Below, in pieces: positions 37,811 through 47,739 of a stretch of 64,000 bases of DNA (positions are counted from its first letter, which is position 1; each line of letters opens with the position of its first letter). Origin of the DNA: Mauremys mutica (lineage: Eukaryota; Chordata; Testudines; Geoemydidae); assembly GCF_020497125.1 (NCBI RefSeq), contig NC_059074.1, forward strand, positions 197,790,915 through 197,854,914, written 5' to 3'. A program made the position numbers and the translations under genes. The notes under the pieces are model-generated. The model had not been told where the DNA came from and searched no databases. It saw only the letters and a list, made by a program, of their open reading frames with translations.

Positions 37811-39363
37811 CAGTGGTCTCCAAACTTTTTTGATCGTGCACCCCTATCAGTAAAAAAATTTTGAGCATGCACCCCCAATATATGCATATCTATTTATGTA
37901 TAAATTATACACATGTACTACTATACTAATATATTATGTACATTATAAAACATAAAAATAGAAATTAAAAAAGGATAAGATAAAGATGAAATAAACAATA
38001 TTTTTTAAATAATTTTTATTGTATTTTATTTATTAACGGTACAAAAACCTTTTTTGCTCTCACAATTTTTTAAATTATTATTAATATTTTTTTAGTGAGG
38101 GCAATGTGATTGAATATGCTTCATTATTTCTGAAAATCTTGGTTTAACACTTTATGATACAGCGAGTTGAAGGTCTGGATTAGGGTTAGGGTGCAGGAGG
38201 GGGTGGGGTGGGGTGCGGGGTCTGGGAGGGAGTTAGGGTGCGGGAGGGGGTGGGGTGGGGTGCGGGGTCTGGGAGGGAGTTAGGGTGCAGGAGGGGGTGG
38301 GGGGGTGCGGGGTCTGGGAGGGAGTTAGGGTGCGGGAGGCGCTCAGGGTGGGGTGCGGGGTCTGGGAGGGAATTAGGGTGCAGGAGGGCACTCAGGGGGG
38401 TGTGGGGTCTGGGAGGGAGTTAGGGTCTGGGAGGGCGCTCAGGGTGGGGGTGCGGGGTCTGGGAGGGAGTTAGGGTGCGGGAGGGCGCTCAGGGTGGGGG
38501 TGCGGGGTCTGGGAGGGAGTTAGGGTGCGGGAGGGCGCTCAGGGGGGTGCAGGGTCTGGGAGGGAGTTAGGGTGCGGGAGGGGGCTCAGGGTGGGGGTGC
38601 GGGTACTGGGAGGGAGTTAGGGTGCGGGAGGGGGCTCAGGGTGGGGTGCAGGGTCTGGGAGGGAGTTAGGGTGCGGGAGGGGGCTCAGGGAGGGGTGTGG
38701 GGTCTGGGAGGGGAGTTAGGGTGCGGGAGGGCACTCGGGGTGGGGGTGCGGGGTCTGGGAGGGAGTTAGGGTGCGGGAGGGGGCTCAGGGTGGGGGTGCG
38801 GGGTCTGGGAGGGAGTTAGGGTGCGGGAGGGCGCACAGGGTGGGGTGCAGGGTCTGGGAGGGAGTTAGGGTGCGGGAGGGGGCTCAGGGAGGGGTGTGGG
38901 GTCTGGGAGGGGAGTTAGGGTGCGGGAGGGCACTCGGGGTGGGGGTGCGGGGTCTGGGAGGGAGTTAGGGTGCGGGAGGGGGCTCAGGGTGGGGGTGCGG
39001 GGTCTGGGAGGGGAGTTAGGGTGCGGGAAAGCGCTGCTTCTCTCCAGCTGCTGGCAGTGCGGCTGCCCCTGCTCCTCCTGAGTCCTCTGGCCCGTGCTCG
39101 CAGGGCTGCATTCCGAAAGGGGCTTTAGAGCTGCAGGCCAGGGCCTCGGGATCCCCTTAGCCCAGGGCCCTGCAGCCCCTAAAGCCCCTGCGTTCCGGGT
39201 GGCCCTGCCTGCGGGGGGTGAGGGGGGAGCTTCCTCGCTCGCTCATTCCCTCCCTCCTCCGGCTGCCCTCCCCCACCCCCAGCAGCACTCCTCCTGCCGC
39301 ACTCCCCAATGTATTGTCTTGCGCACCCCCTGGGGTACGCACACCCCACTTTGGAGACCACTG
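37811..39363. mobile_element. Non-autonomous hAT element inside the Tigger transposase
   Basis: 1553 bp with inverted ends cagtggtctccaaac and gtttgga-type (tttggagaccactg), flanked by a perfect 8-bp duplication TCTTATTC (37803-37810 and 39364-39371). An 8-bp duplication with CAGTG...CACTG ends fits hAT. Additional pairing: atcgtgcacccct against ggggtacgcacacccc. The left third is AT-rich, and the centre is a G-rich minisatellite (38170-39030). No transposase frame was recognised. Confidence 0.93.
38170..39030 (+). repeat. G-rich minisatellite, about 17 units of about 50 bp, each with TTAGGGTG
   Basis: The unit is approximately gggagttagggtgcgggagg followed by gggctcagggtggggg and tgcggggtctgggag. 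The word gttagggtg recurs roughly every 47-52 bp (for example about 38231, 38278, 38325, 38517, 38614, 38665, 38765, 38815, 38867, 38965, 39014). Some units have an altered middle (gcactcggggtgg). The array is strongly purine-skewed on the plus strand and has G-quadruplex-like G runs. It forms open frames in several phases that are not genes. Confidence 0.95.
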
Positions 39364-40627
39364 TCTTATTCCACACTTTTCCCAGCCATTCAATAGTCCG
39401 ACTTTCATCCATCCATGGCTTTTCATGTGCACGTACAATGACACCAGCAGGAAATTTATTGTTTTTAGGCAAGGTTTTTCTTTTAAAAATAAAAACAGGA
39501 GGGAGCTTTGATCCATTTGCCAAACACGATAAAACCACTATAAAATGGATTTTTTCATGGCCAGTGGTTTTAATTAAAACTGTTTTTCACCAACACCGGT
39601 TACCATTCTGTTGCTCAGGAAATCAAATGTCACTGGTGTTTCGTTCACACTATTTTTGACAATTCAAATATTCCTTTCGATATTTTATAATAAACCGTTG
39701 GAAAGATTCAATTTTTTCTTCCAGATCTTTCGGCAGCTTTTGCGCTATCTTTGTTTGCTGACGAAGACAGAGACCATGATGGTTCATGAAGCTGATGCAA
39801 CAAACATTAACAGCTTTACTGACTTGTATTTGTCGTCTTTCGACATTTACAGAGCATGCAGACGAATTCCAGTTATAGTGACAATGTACCCATTTTATCG
39901 ACATTCTACAAACCGATTACTGAGATCTTTCTCTAGTTCAGGAAATGAGGCGCACCTTGTTGGACATTTTTACTTGCTTCTTGGCATGTCTTTTAGTGTT
40001 GTTTTATTTTTTTTGCCATTCTCTTATTTGCTTCTCATTGATACAGAATTGACGAGCAGTGGCACAATTATTGTTTGCTTCTGCATATTCAACAACTTTA
40101 AGTTTGAACGCTGCGTGATAAGCAGACCTTTTTCTTTTGATTTCACCGTTGTTCATTTTAAATACTAATATGAAGATAGATTATTATTATTATTGTAGTT
40201 ATAGATTTTGTAGGACTTTATATAGGAATGTCACCTGCTTTATCACTGTCAAATTATTATTTTTCTTTGTTTATTTCAAAGCAGCACTGGAGATAGCCTG
40301 TTATCCCCACAAACATGCCAATTTCTATTTTATTAGAGATTCCATCGATTCTGCACGTTATATTTTCATATTGGCTCGAGACTTATGAGGTCCATTGGCA
40401 GAAATGCATGAAGAGATCAAATTACACAGTTGCAGACTAATACCAGTGCTATAGTACTATCATTCATTGTATTTTTCGGATTGGCTTGTAAGGCATAGCA
40501 TTTTGTGAAATGCATGGGTCAAATGTCATTCAGCTCTGCAGCACTGCTCTTTTAGTATTCCTTTCAAGCCAATCTAGTCCACTAAACAAGCCTTTGCAAC
40601 TTTAAAAGACTGCAGTATTGACATCAA

Positions 40628-40815
40628 TAAATGGGTCGGCAAACTTTGGCTCCTGGCCTGCCAGGGTAAGCTGCTGGCAGGACGTTTTGTTTACTTGGAG
40701 CATCTGCAGGCACGCCACTTCCCGCAGCTCCCATTGGCTGCAAACGGCAAACCAAGGCCACAGGGAGCTGAGGGGCTCCATGCCTGCAGACGCTCCAGGT
40801 AAACAAAACGACAGT
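40628..40815. mobile_element. Fold-back hAT-type fragment inside Tigger
   Basis: Begins gggtcggcaaactttggctc. The interior pairs gttttgtttacttggagcat with tccaggtaaacaaaac, and tgcaggca with tgcctgca. It is richer in GC than its surroundings. The right terminus with its inverted end and the target duplication were not found, so it is a truncated copy. Confidence 0.6.
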
Positions 40816-40956
40816 GTATTAGATATTCAATTCAATGATTCAATAGAGTTTAAAATCATCAAATTTCGGTGTAGACCCATTTACAAGCCGATCCCTGCTC
40901 TTTGATGCGTCACTTTTTTACCAAAAATATTCAGCTTATGAACAAGTATATACCCT

Positions 40957-42222
40957 AATTAATGCAAATCAACATGGGTTTATGGGAAAGAGATCTTGTC
41001 AAACTAATTTGACTTTTTTTTATGAGATCACAAGTTTTGTAATGCGTTTGACATGGTACAACATGATATTTTGATTAAAAAACTAGAATGATATAAAATT
41101 AACATGGCAAACATTAAATGGATGAAAATCTGCTAACTGATAGGTCTCAAAACGTAAATGGGGAATCATCATTAAACTGGCCTTTTGTCAGTGGGGTGCT
41201 GTAGGGATTGGTCCTTGTCCCTACACTAGAAGGACCCTAGAAGAAAACAGTATAATCACTGATAAAATTTGCAGATAACACAAACATTAGGGAAGAGGTC
41301 ACTGATTCAGAGCAATGTAGATCACTTAGTAAACTGGGCAAAACCAAACAACATGCATTTTAATACATACAGCTAAATGCAAATGTATAAATCCAGGAAC
41401 AAAGAACGTAGGCATCACGTACAGAATGGGGAACTCTATCCTGGGAATCAGTTACTCTAAAAATGATTTGGGTGATCATCAGCTGAACATGAGCTCCCAA
41501 TATGACACTGTGGCCAAAAGAGCTAATGTGATCCTGTGATGCTTAAACAGGGGAAATCTCGAGTAGGAGTTAAAGTTGCCAACCCTCCAGGATTGTCCTG
41601 TAGTCTCCAGGAATTAAAGATTATGTCATGTGATGAAACCTCCCAGAATATGTCCAACCAAAACTGGCAAACCTAGTAGGAGTAGAGAAAATATTTAACC
41701 TCTCTCTTTGGCACTGCTAGAATATTGCATCCAGTTCTGGTGTCCACAATTCACAAAGGATTTGGATAAATTGGAGAAGGGGTTCAGAGAAGAACCACAC
41801 CAATTATTAAATTATTAGAAAACATGCCTTATAGTGATAAGCTAAATAGATTGAGATCTTTGAGTCTAACTTTGAGATGTGACTTGATTACACTCTGTAA
41901 GTACCTACATGGGAACAAATATTTAATAAAGTGCTCTTCAATCTAGCAGAGAAAGGTATAACATGATCCAATGGCTGGAAGTTCAAGCTACACAAATTCA
42001 GACAGGAAATAACTTCTACATTTTTAACAGTGAGACTAATTAACCACTGGAACAATTTACCAAGGGTTGTGGTGGATTCTCCATCACTGACAACTGTTAA
42101 ATCAGGACTGGATGTTTTTTTCTAAAAGATCTGCTATTTTGGGGAAGTTCTATGGCCTACGCTACACAGAAGGTCAGACTAGATGATGACAATGGCCCTT
42201 TCTGGCCTTAGAATACATAGTA
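40957..42222 (+). mobile_element. CR1 LINE, 3' portion (degraded RT and tail)
   Basis: Contains the family's RT-end and 3'UTR landmarks in order: catgggtttatgggaaagag, ttttgattaaaaaactagaa, gtggggtgctgtagggattg (from the VSGVPQG-SVLGP box), atctcgagtaggagt, tgcatccagttctggtgtcc, acatgccttatagtgataag, gaacaatttaccaagggt, and the tail aggtcagactagatgatgac. The reading frame is broken throughout and no intact protein remains. A 105-bp hAT MITE interrupts it at 41571-41675. The 5' part of the LINE is missing, as usual. Confidence 0.92.
41571..41675. mobile_element. 105-bp hAT MITE nested in CR1
   Basis: Begins taaagttgccaaccctccag and ends aactggcaaaccta, inverted copies over about a dozen bases. 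A perfect 8-bp duplication GTAGGAGT flanks it (41563-41570 and 41676-41683). Removing one copy restores the CR1 word tcgagtaggagtagag. No coding. Confidence 0.92.
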
Positions 42223-42437
42223 TTGTTACCCGTTGAACTCACTGCTGTTCACATACCATTGCCAGCTACCATTACTCAGCTGCCCCCATCACGGTGCTAT
42301 TTGAGTAGTATGGCACCACAGTTGTAGTCTTTACTTATTGCTCACAGTTTGTTGGTGGCATGGGGAGGTCTGGAGTCTGCTGACTGACATACCTCTCTCT
42401 GAACACCACATTCCAGCCAGAACACTGTGTGCATGAT

Positions 42438-42688
42438 CAGGGCTGGCTCCAGGGTTTTTGCCGCCCCAAGCAGCAAAAAGTGTGTGTGTGGGGGGAAGCC
42501 GAGGTCACGATCTGCAGCTCTACCGCTGCTGCTTCAGTCTTCGGCAGCAATTCGGCGGCTGGTCCTTCGCTCCGAGAGGGACTGAGGGACCTGCTGCTGA
42601 ATTGCCGCCTAAGACCCGGACATGCCGCCCCTCACCGTTGGATGCCCCAAGCAGCTGCTTGCTGGGCTGGTGCCTGGAGCCGGCCCTA
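42438..42688. mobile_element. 251-bp hAT MITE
   Basis: Ends cagggctggctccagg and cctggagccggcccta are inverted copies. A perfect 8-bp duplication TGCATGAT flanks it (42430-42437 and 42689-42696). The interior is GC-rich, with repeated gccgccccaagcagc-like words near both ends. The apparent frames at 42429-42799 are composition effects. Confidence 0.94.
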
Positions 42689-42699
42689 TGCATGATAAC

Positions 42700-45600
42700 T
42701 TGCTGCAGCTGTTCAGCCAGTACAGTTTATATCAGGGACAGTGCACTGACAGTGTCAGGTCCTCTGCAAAGGGAATATTTGCATAACCGTGCCCCTTAGG
42801 ATGGGTCTCCACCTCCATCTGCATGTCGTGCCCTGGTCTGTCATTGGCCCCATGAGCAACCTCCACATTGCTGGGCATACAACTACACAATTTATTTTGG
42901 GGCATGCATTGCACATTCAAGATTCCTTCCTACCTCTGGGCACACATCTTACTCTCCTAAGTGCTCATGTAAGGAAGGTCATGATTTTGTCTTAAAATTA
43001 AAATAAAATAAAGAAAAAAATCCTTTTATTTGATTAGTTTCTATATTGCTCTGGGGTTTTCTGCTTGGAAATGAGGAACTGGTTATAATTCAAAATAATT
43101 GTGTGCTTCTAGAAAAATTGGGACTAAGGCCAAGATCCTGCTGTTGGATTTGTGCTGGTGGGTTCTTGTGCTCATTTGGAACCAACTGCAGAATCGAAGT
43201 CCAAGGCCCCATTCATGCAAAGACTTGCTCATGTGATTAACATAAAGCATAGGAGTACTCCCTTGGAAATCAACTTGTGCTTAGTTCTCGGAAGAATTAG
43301 AGCTTTAAATTATACGCCAGTACAAAACAGATATTTTCTTGGGAATTTTATTTTGATTCCTTACTTTTTCTTTCACGGGGAAAGTCATATTTCTTAAATA
43401 AGTAGATATTTGAGTTTTCAGGTGAGTTATTGCTTTCAGTATCAATTCGGTTTTGGTTTTCTACTGTTTTAAAAGTTCCAATTAAAAATTTATATAAAAT
43501 AATATAAAATGAAAACACAAGTACTGTTTTTAGTATGGGTCCAAAACAAAGGCCAAATTCCACCCTTTGAAGAACATATAAGCACCGAACTGTGCATAGG
43601 CTGTGTGAAATTACCTCAGATGTTTAATGATCATCTGAAAAAGGAAGATTCTATTATGTAGAAACAAACAGGACATAGATAACTGAACAGGCACTGATTT
43701 TTTCATCCGTTTGGTGTTTCAGAAAAGCCAAATGCATAGAATCCACCCCCACCCATCAGATGCAAGAATGGCAATCAAGGTATAAAGTTAGGTGGTAAAT
43801 GCTGGGATTGTTGATGCCACCCCAATAGGTGTACGAAAGTTATAAAAAACACTACTTGGGTAATCAAATGCAATGTTGGTTCAAGTAATTTAATAGGAAT
43901 TACTTCAAAGAGACCTTTGAAATTTGGCTTTCAGACTAGAGAGAAAATTAAACATAAACCCGATCAATTCATACACCAATGTGCTCTTGGTTCAAGTGAG
44001 GCTGGGTTTCAAACTTAAAGCTTACAGTTTAGCAGAGCATAACTCTAATTGAAGCGATAAACCATGAGTGGTGTAGGGACGGTCTCTCTGTCTAAACAAT
44101 CTGGCAGTACGAGGAGATGTTAGTGGGAGTAATGAGCCCTGAAGTGCTCTCTTCAGTGAGATTTCTTGGCTTAGATTTTAATTTCTGTTTTGTTTAAGAA
44201 CCCAGATTACCACAAAATAGAAGTAACCCTACCTATCACTGCGTTGTCAATTCTCATGATTTTAATCACAGACCTTGAAATATTTGGTTTCCTTTTCTTT
44301 GAAAGAGAAAACTCCGTTTCTGGATTCAAGTGATTATGTGAGAATCTCATCTTTTTGTTTGGGATGGGGCGGAGACGAGGTAACTAAGTTCTACTCATCA
44401 TGGCTGCATGGAAAACCTTGGAAAATGTTCCAATGTTGCTTAAAGATTTAGAAAGCAGAAGGCAAATAAGAAGAACCCAACAGCTACTAAAGTCTCATGA
44501 GTTTGGGGGACCTGGTTCATGAATATATGATTCTAATGAATTTTTTCTTTTGGGTTTTTCAGCCTGATGTTGACAGCCAATTTAGGATGTCAATCTTTAT
44601 ATGTATTAAAATATTAGCAATCTATTATTGATCATCAAAGACAGGAGGATGCCAAAAGAAATATTTGGTGAATAGCAAACAATATGTGCAACATGCACTA
44701 GAGAGGTGAAGGGAAGGGGAATTTCGGATGAGAGAGCATATGTAACAGGCAGTGTGATTTCAGACAGGAACATGGAGAATCTGCTTTAGTAATATTAGCA
44801 ACTTTCAGTAGTAGTAGCATTTGTTTTTGTTTTAATTACAGTTGAACTGGTTAATTAGCAAATACTGGGTGGTGCACTCTTGTGAAAGAGTGAGTTTTAG
44901 AATTATTGTCATGGGATGGAGGAAAGAGGTAGAAACAAATGTGTGTAACATGATGGCATTTGCCAACTGACAAGGCAGAGCATATGATCGCACACTCTCA
45001 CCCCAACTTCTGCTTAGCACTGATACAATGCTCCCAAAGAGCCAATGAGGAATTGGGCATATCAGCTGAACAAATGCTATGGAGCCTGGTGTGAGTTTGT
45101 GCTTCTGGACTGGAAACTCTCCCACCATATGCACAAATTGTGCCCCAGATCTGTGCACTACTGTCCACGCTATTACCAGCTACTTTGCAAAATAAAACAT
45201 TCTTATTGCAATATCCAGGTTTCAAATTTATCAAAATATGTACTAAGTTTCCACTGCATCTTAACACATGAAAAACTATTGCTGAACTGATGGAGGAGAA
45301 TACTTTCTAACAGGGAATAAACTGCAAAGGTACAATACAGGGATTGGCATAGATTACTTTGTCACCTTTTAAAGTCATTATCTACATTTTTGTCGATTTG
45401 TCGTTTTCGCCCTTTATTGGCCACATTTTATACTTATTTTCAGGAAAACAATTCCACACAAAGTTTATGGAAAAACACTCTCAGAGACATTAAATTACTG
45501 AAAGAAATCTTTAAAAAAGATGATATTTAGTCTGAGGATTTGATTGGGCTGCAATTATTCTTTTGAAACTCAATTTTCCTTGACTCTCACCTCAAAAATT

Positions 45601-46439
45601 AGTGAAACACAACATGATTCTGTGATTGAAACCTATCTGCAGTCAATCCACATAACTGCCTTATACTTCACATGGACCTGCTCATCTTGTCAAGCAAAGA
45701 AAAATTTCATAATCAGTTTTAGCACCCCGGAGCCCTTCCAATTCTCAAAGTAATATTCCAAACAGCTCAAGTAGAGCACAATAATGCAGAGCTCGGCAGT
45801 CAACCTATTCTAACGCTAAGACAGAGCAGAACTTCAGATGATAGAGGCCATAAATTTATGAAATCCTGTTATGCCATCCATACCATGATATGAAACTGAA
45901 ATAAGTATTTCTCCCATCTTCCCCCACAACCTCCCAGAGCACCGGGAACTAACTGAGGAACAAATACTTATCCAGCTTTGTAAATGAATATGTTCAGAAA
46001 ATTATAAGATACACCTTGAGTAAAAACAAATATGCAAAAACTGAAGTAATTCAAGTACCACAACAATGAATAAATTAGCATAATTCTTGCACATGCTGCC
46101 ACTATTTTAACACGGGACTCCCCCCAAAATCTTTCTCCTTAGCTTATAATAAAGCCTACGGGATGAAAGACTGAGGAATCTATCCGATTTTTCCCCCCAT
46201 TAACAAGAAGAAGGCAAAACAATATATTATGCTGCACTACACTGAAATAGTTATACTCTATTCTAAAAATCTATTGAATGGTGTTTATTAAATAGTGTCT
46301 GTTGAATGGTGTTTATTTGTATAATTTGGAGTGTGTAAACTGAAGATCTTGTAGCTAGTTTGGAGGCATCCTCAGCTGGGAAATCTTTTTTTTTAAATAT
46401 CTACCATTTGGTGCATTAAGTCTGTTCCAAAGGTTTAAA
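42700..46439. other. AT-rich non-coding stretch
   Basis: No gene. An old repeat-like patch lies at about 43118-43290 (ggccaagatcctgctg ... ggccccattcatgcaaag ... gtactcccttggaaatcaac), of a kind dispersed in amniotes. Nothing else was recognised. Confidence 0.5.
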
Positions 46440-46825
46440 AAACAATTCTCTTCAGAAGTATACTTAAGAGTCCCAGGGGAAGTAAATGTGATGTGGCTGT
46501 GAAAAACGCTAAAACAACCCTAGGATGCATCTGGCGAAGTATTTCCATTAGAGATAGGGAAGTGTTAGTAACATTATACATTGCACTGGTGAGACCTCTT
46601 CTGGAACACTGTGCAATTCTGATCTCCCATGTTTAAGAAAGATGAATTCAAACTGGAGCAGGTGCACAGGAGGACTACAAGGATGATCAGAACAATAGAA
46701 AACATACCTTATGAGAGGAGACTCAAAGAGCTTGGCTTGTTTAGCCTACCTAAGCAAAGGTTGAGGGCAGATGTGATTGATCTCTATGAATACATCAGAG
46801 GTATCTAAATACCAAGTAGGAAGGG

Positions 46826-47017
46826 TAGCCGTGTTAGTCTGGTTCTGTAGAAGCAGAATCCTGTGGCACCTTATAGACTAACAGACGTTTTGCAGCATGA
46901 GCTTTCGTGGGTGAATACCCACTTCTTCAGATGCAAGAAGAATTTCGTATTCACCCACAAAAGCTCATGCTGCAAAACGTCTGTTAGTCTATAAGGTGCC
47001 ACAGGATTCTGCTTCTT
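46826..47017. mobile_element. Penelope-like element fragment, inverted fold-back, 13-bp target duplication
   Basis: Flanked by CAAGTAGGAAGGG on both sides (46813-46825 and 47018-47030). Arms of about 68 bp (46852-46919 and 46949-47016) are near-perfect inverted copies built on aagcagaatcctgtggcacc, then ttatagactaacagacgttt and tgcagcatgagcttt. The plus-strand start tagccgtgttagtctg recurs, inverted in placement, at the end of the copy at 58868-59097. Inverted 5'-truncated arms and variable-length duplications are typical of Penelope-like retroelements. The class call rests on the hammerhead-like core and on memory of turtle repeats. Confidence 0.65.
46893..46930 (-). ncRNA. Hammerhead-ribozyme-like core in Penelope-like arm
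   Basis: On the minus strand: CUGAAGA (46930-46924), a 6-bp helix GUGGGU/ACCCAC with a 4-base loop, then GAAA (46906-46903). This is followed by GC-UCAU-GC, which can form a 2-bp stem III with a tetraloop. The sequence after it is UG, whereas cleavage needs U followed by A, C or U, so this copy is probably inactive even if the fold is right. The flanking 5' GCAU may contribute to stem I. Hammerhead motifs are known in Penelope-like elements (established); activity here is not shown. Confidence 0.5.
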
Positions 47018-47399
47018 CAAGTAGGAAGGGGAGTTAAGTTAAATAATAATGCTGGCACAAGAATAAATGGATATAAACTGGCCGTCAACCAGTTTAGGCA
47101 TGAAATTCGACAAAAGTTTCAACAACTGGGGATGGGACTCTAGATGGGGAGAGCTCTGAGTTACTACAGAGAATTCTTTCTCAGGTATCTTCCTGGTGGG
47201 TCTTGCCCACATGCTCAGGGTCTAACTGATCACTATGTTTGGGGTCAGGAAGGAATTTTCCCTCAGGTCAGATTGGCAGAGACCCTCAGGGTGTTGCCTT
47301 CCTCAGTGTAACACACATATCTTCTGTGTGTGGTGTTCTGTCCTTTCTAGTGGCACCGAGACCACTTAGAGATTAATGAGTCTGCTATAGCCTTAGCTA

Positions 47400-47735
47400 A
47401 GGACCCTGTGGCTTTTAGCTCATGCAATAGAGGCTCATGCATTTAGCTCCAGAGGTCCCAGGTTCAATCCTGCCTACTGATGATCGGGGTCTGTCTGTGT
47501 TACATCTGCAGCATGGATCACAGGTCATTTGCAGATTTAAATAACAATAAATGGTGGATTCTCTGTAACCTGAAGTTCTTTAAATCATGATTTGAGGACT
47601 TCAGTAACTCAGCCAGAGGTTAGGGGTCTACTAGAGGAGTGAGTGGATAAGGTTCTGTGGCTTGCAATGTGCAGGAGGTCAGTCTAGATGACCATAATGG
47701 TCCCTTTCTGGCCTTAAAGTCTATGAGTCTATAAA
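47400..47735 (+). mobile_element. tRNA-like SINE with CR1-like tail (second type)
   Basis: ttttagctcatgcaatagag looks like a drifted A box and ggttcaatcc (about 47461) is a good B box, preceded by gctccagaggtccca. The tail gcaggaggtcagtctagatg, accataatggtccctttctg and aagtctatgag is CR1-like. It could instead be a CR1 3'UTR with a tRNA-like piece. Confidence 0.55.
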
Positions 47736-47739
47736 GGCA

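Larger units (their letters stand above)
37258..40150 (-). pseudogene. Tigger/pogo-type transposase, disrupted
   Basis: The N-terminal part (about 40150-40030) encodes a pogo/CENP-B type helix-turn-helix with FKLKVVEYAEANNNCATARQ. Further on (39904-39650) come RQQTKIAQKLPKDLEEKI and FQRFIIKYRKE. Then 39538-39364 reads VLSCLANGSKLPPVFIFKRK, typical of the start of the DDE catalytic core. After the hAT insertion (37811-39363), 37810-37258 continues with LILPGG-like AILPGGLTSVLQPLDVCLNK and PFKDRLC, the conserved box near the third catalytic acidic residue, and ends in an acidic tail (DSDFEGF). Frame changes and stops lie between the parts. These enzymes cut and paste their own DNA at TA sites; relatives were domesticated as JRK/CENP-B-like genes. 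Here it is clearly dead. Confidence 0.87.
37258..40956 (-). mobile_element. Tigger/pogo DNA transposon, broken and nested
   Basis: Runs on the minus strand. The 5' terminus lies near 40956: in complement it begins tatatacttgttcataagct, then gaatatttttggtaaaaaag. Coding remnants follow down to 37258. The copy is interrupted by a GC-rich hAT fragment (40628-40815) and by a complete hAT element (37811-39363). The 3' terminal repeat was not found. It is old, with many stops and frame changes. Confidence 0.82.
46440..47300 (+). mobile_element. CR1 LINE 3' portion, split by a Penelope-like fold-back
   Basis: Shows gcatctggcgaagtatttcc, then gtgagacctcttctggaaca, then gaactggagcaggtgcaca-like (aaactggagcaggtgcacag), then gagaggagactcaaagagct, and continues after the insertion with atggatataaactggccgtc. 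The distal part (47170-47300) with ggaaggaattttccctcagg is another CR1-type tail. The frame is degraded. Confidence 0.85.

Noticed and set aside
37352..37864. A 170-residue plus-strand frame
   Set aside because: Antisense shadow of the conserved transposase C-terminus at 37258-37810; Ser-rich because the real frame is acidic.
38170..39030. Interstitial telomere from chromosome fusion
   Set aside because: TTAGGG occurs once per unit of about 50 bp, not in tandem, and the array lies inside a transposon.
38208..39081. Several open frames rich in Gly/Val/Arg with repeated peptide units
   Set aside because: They are translations of the G-rich minisatellite in a non-autonomous hAT and occur in more than one phase; no domain.
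39611..40168. A 185-residue plus-strand frame, Phe/Leu/Ser-rich
   Set aside because: It is antisense to the Tigger transposase remnants, which have clear family motifs on the minus strand.
46852..47016. CRISPR-like repeat-spacer pattern
   Set aside because: The repeats are two inverted arms of one fold-back, not multiple direct repeats.
47405..47475. Functional tRNA gene
   Set aside because: Only A- and B-box-like words are present; no cloverleaf could be drawn, and a CR1-like tail follows.
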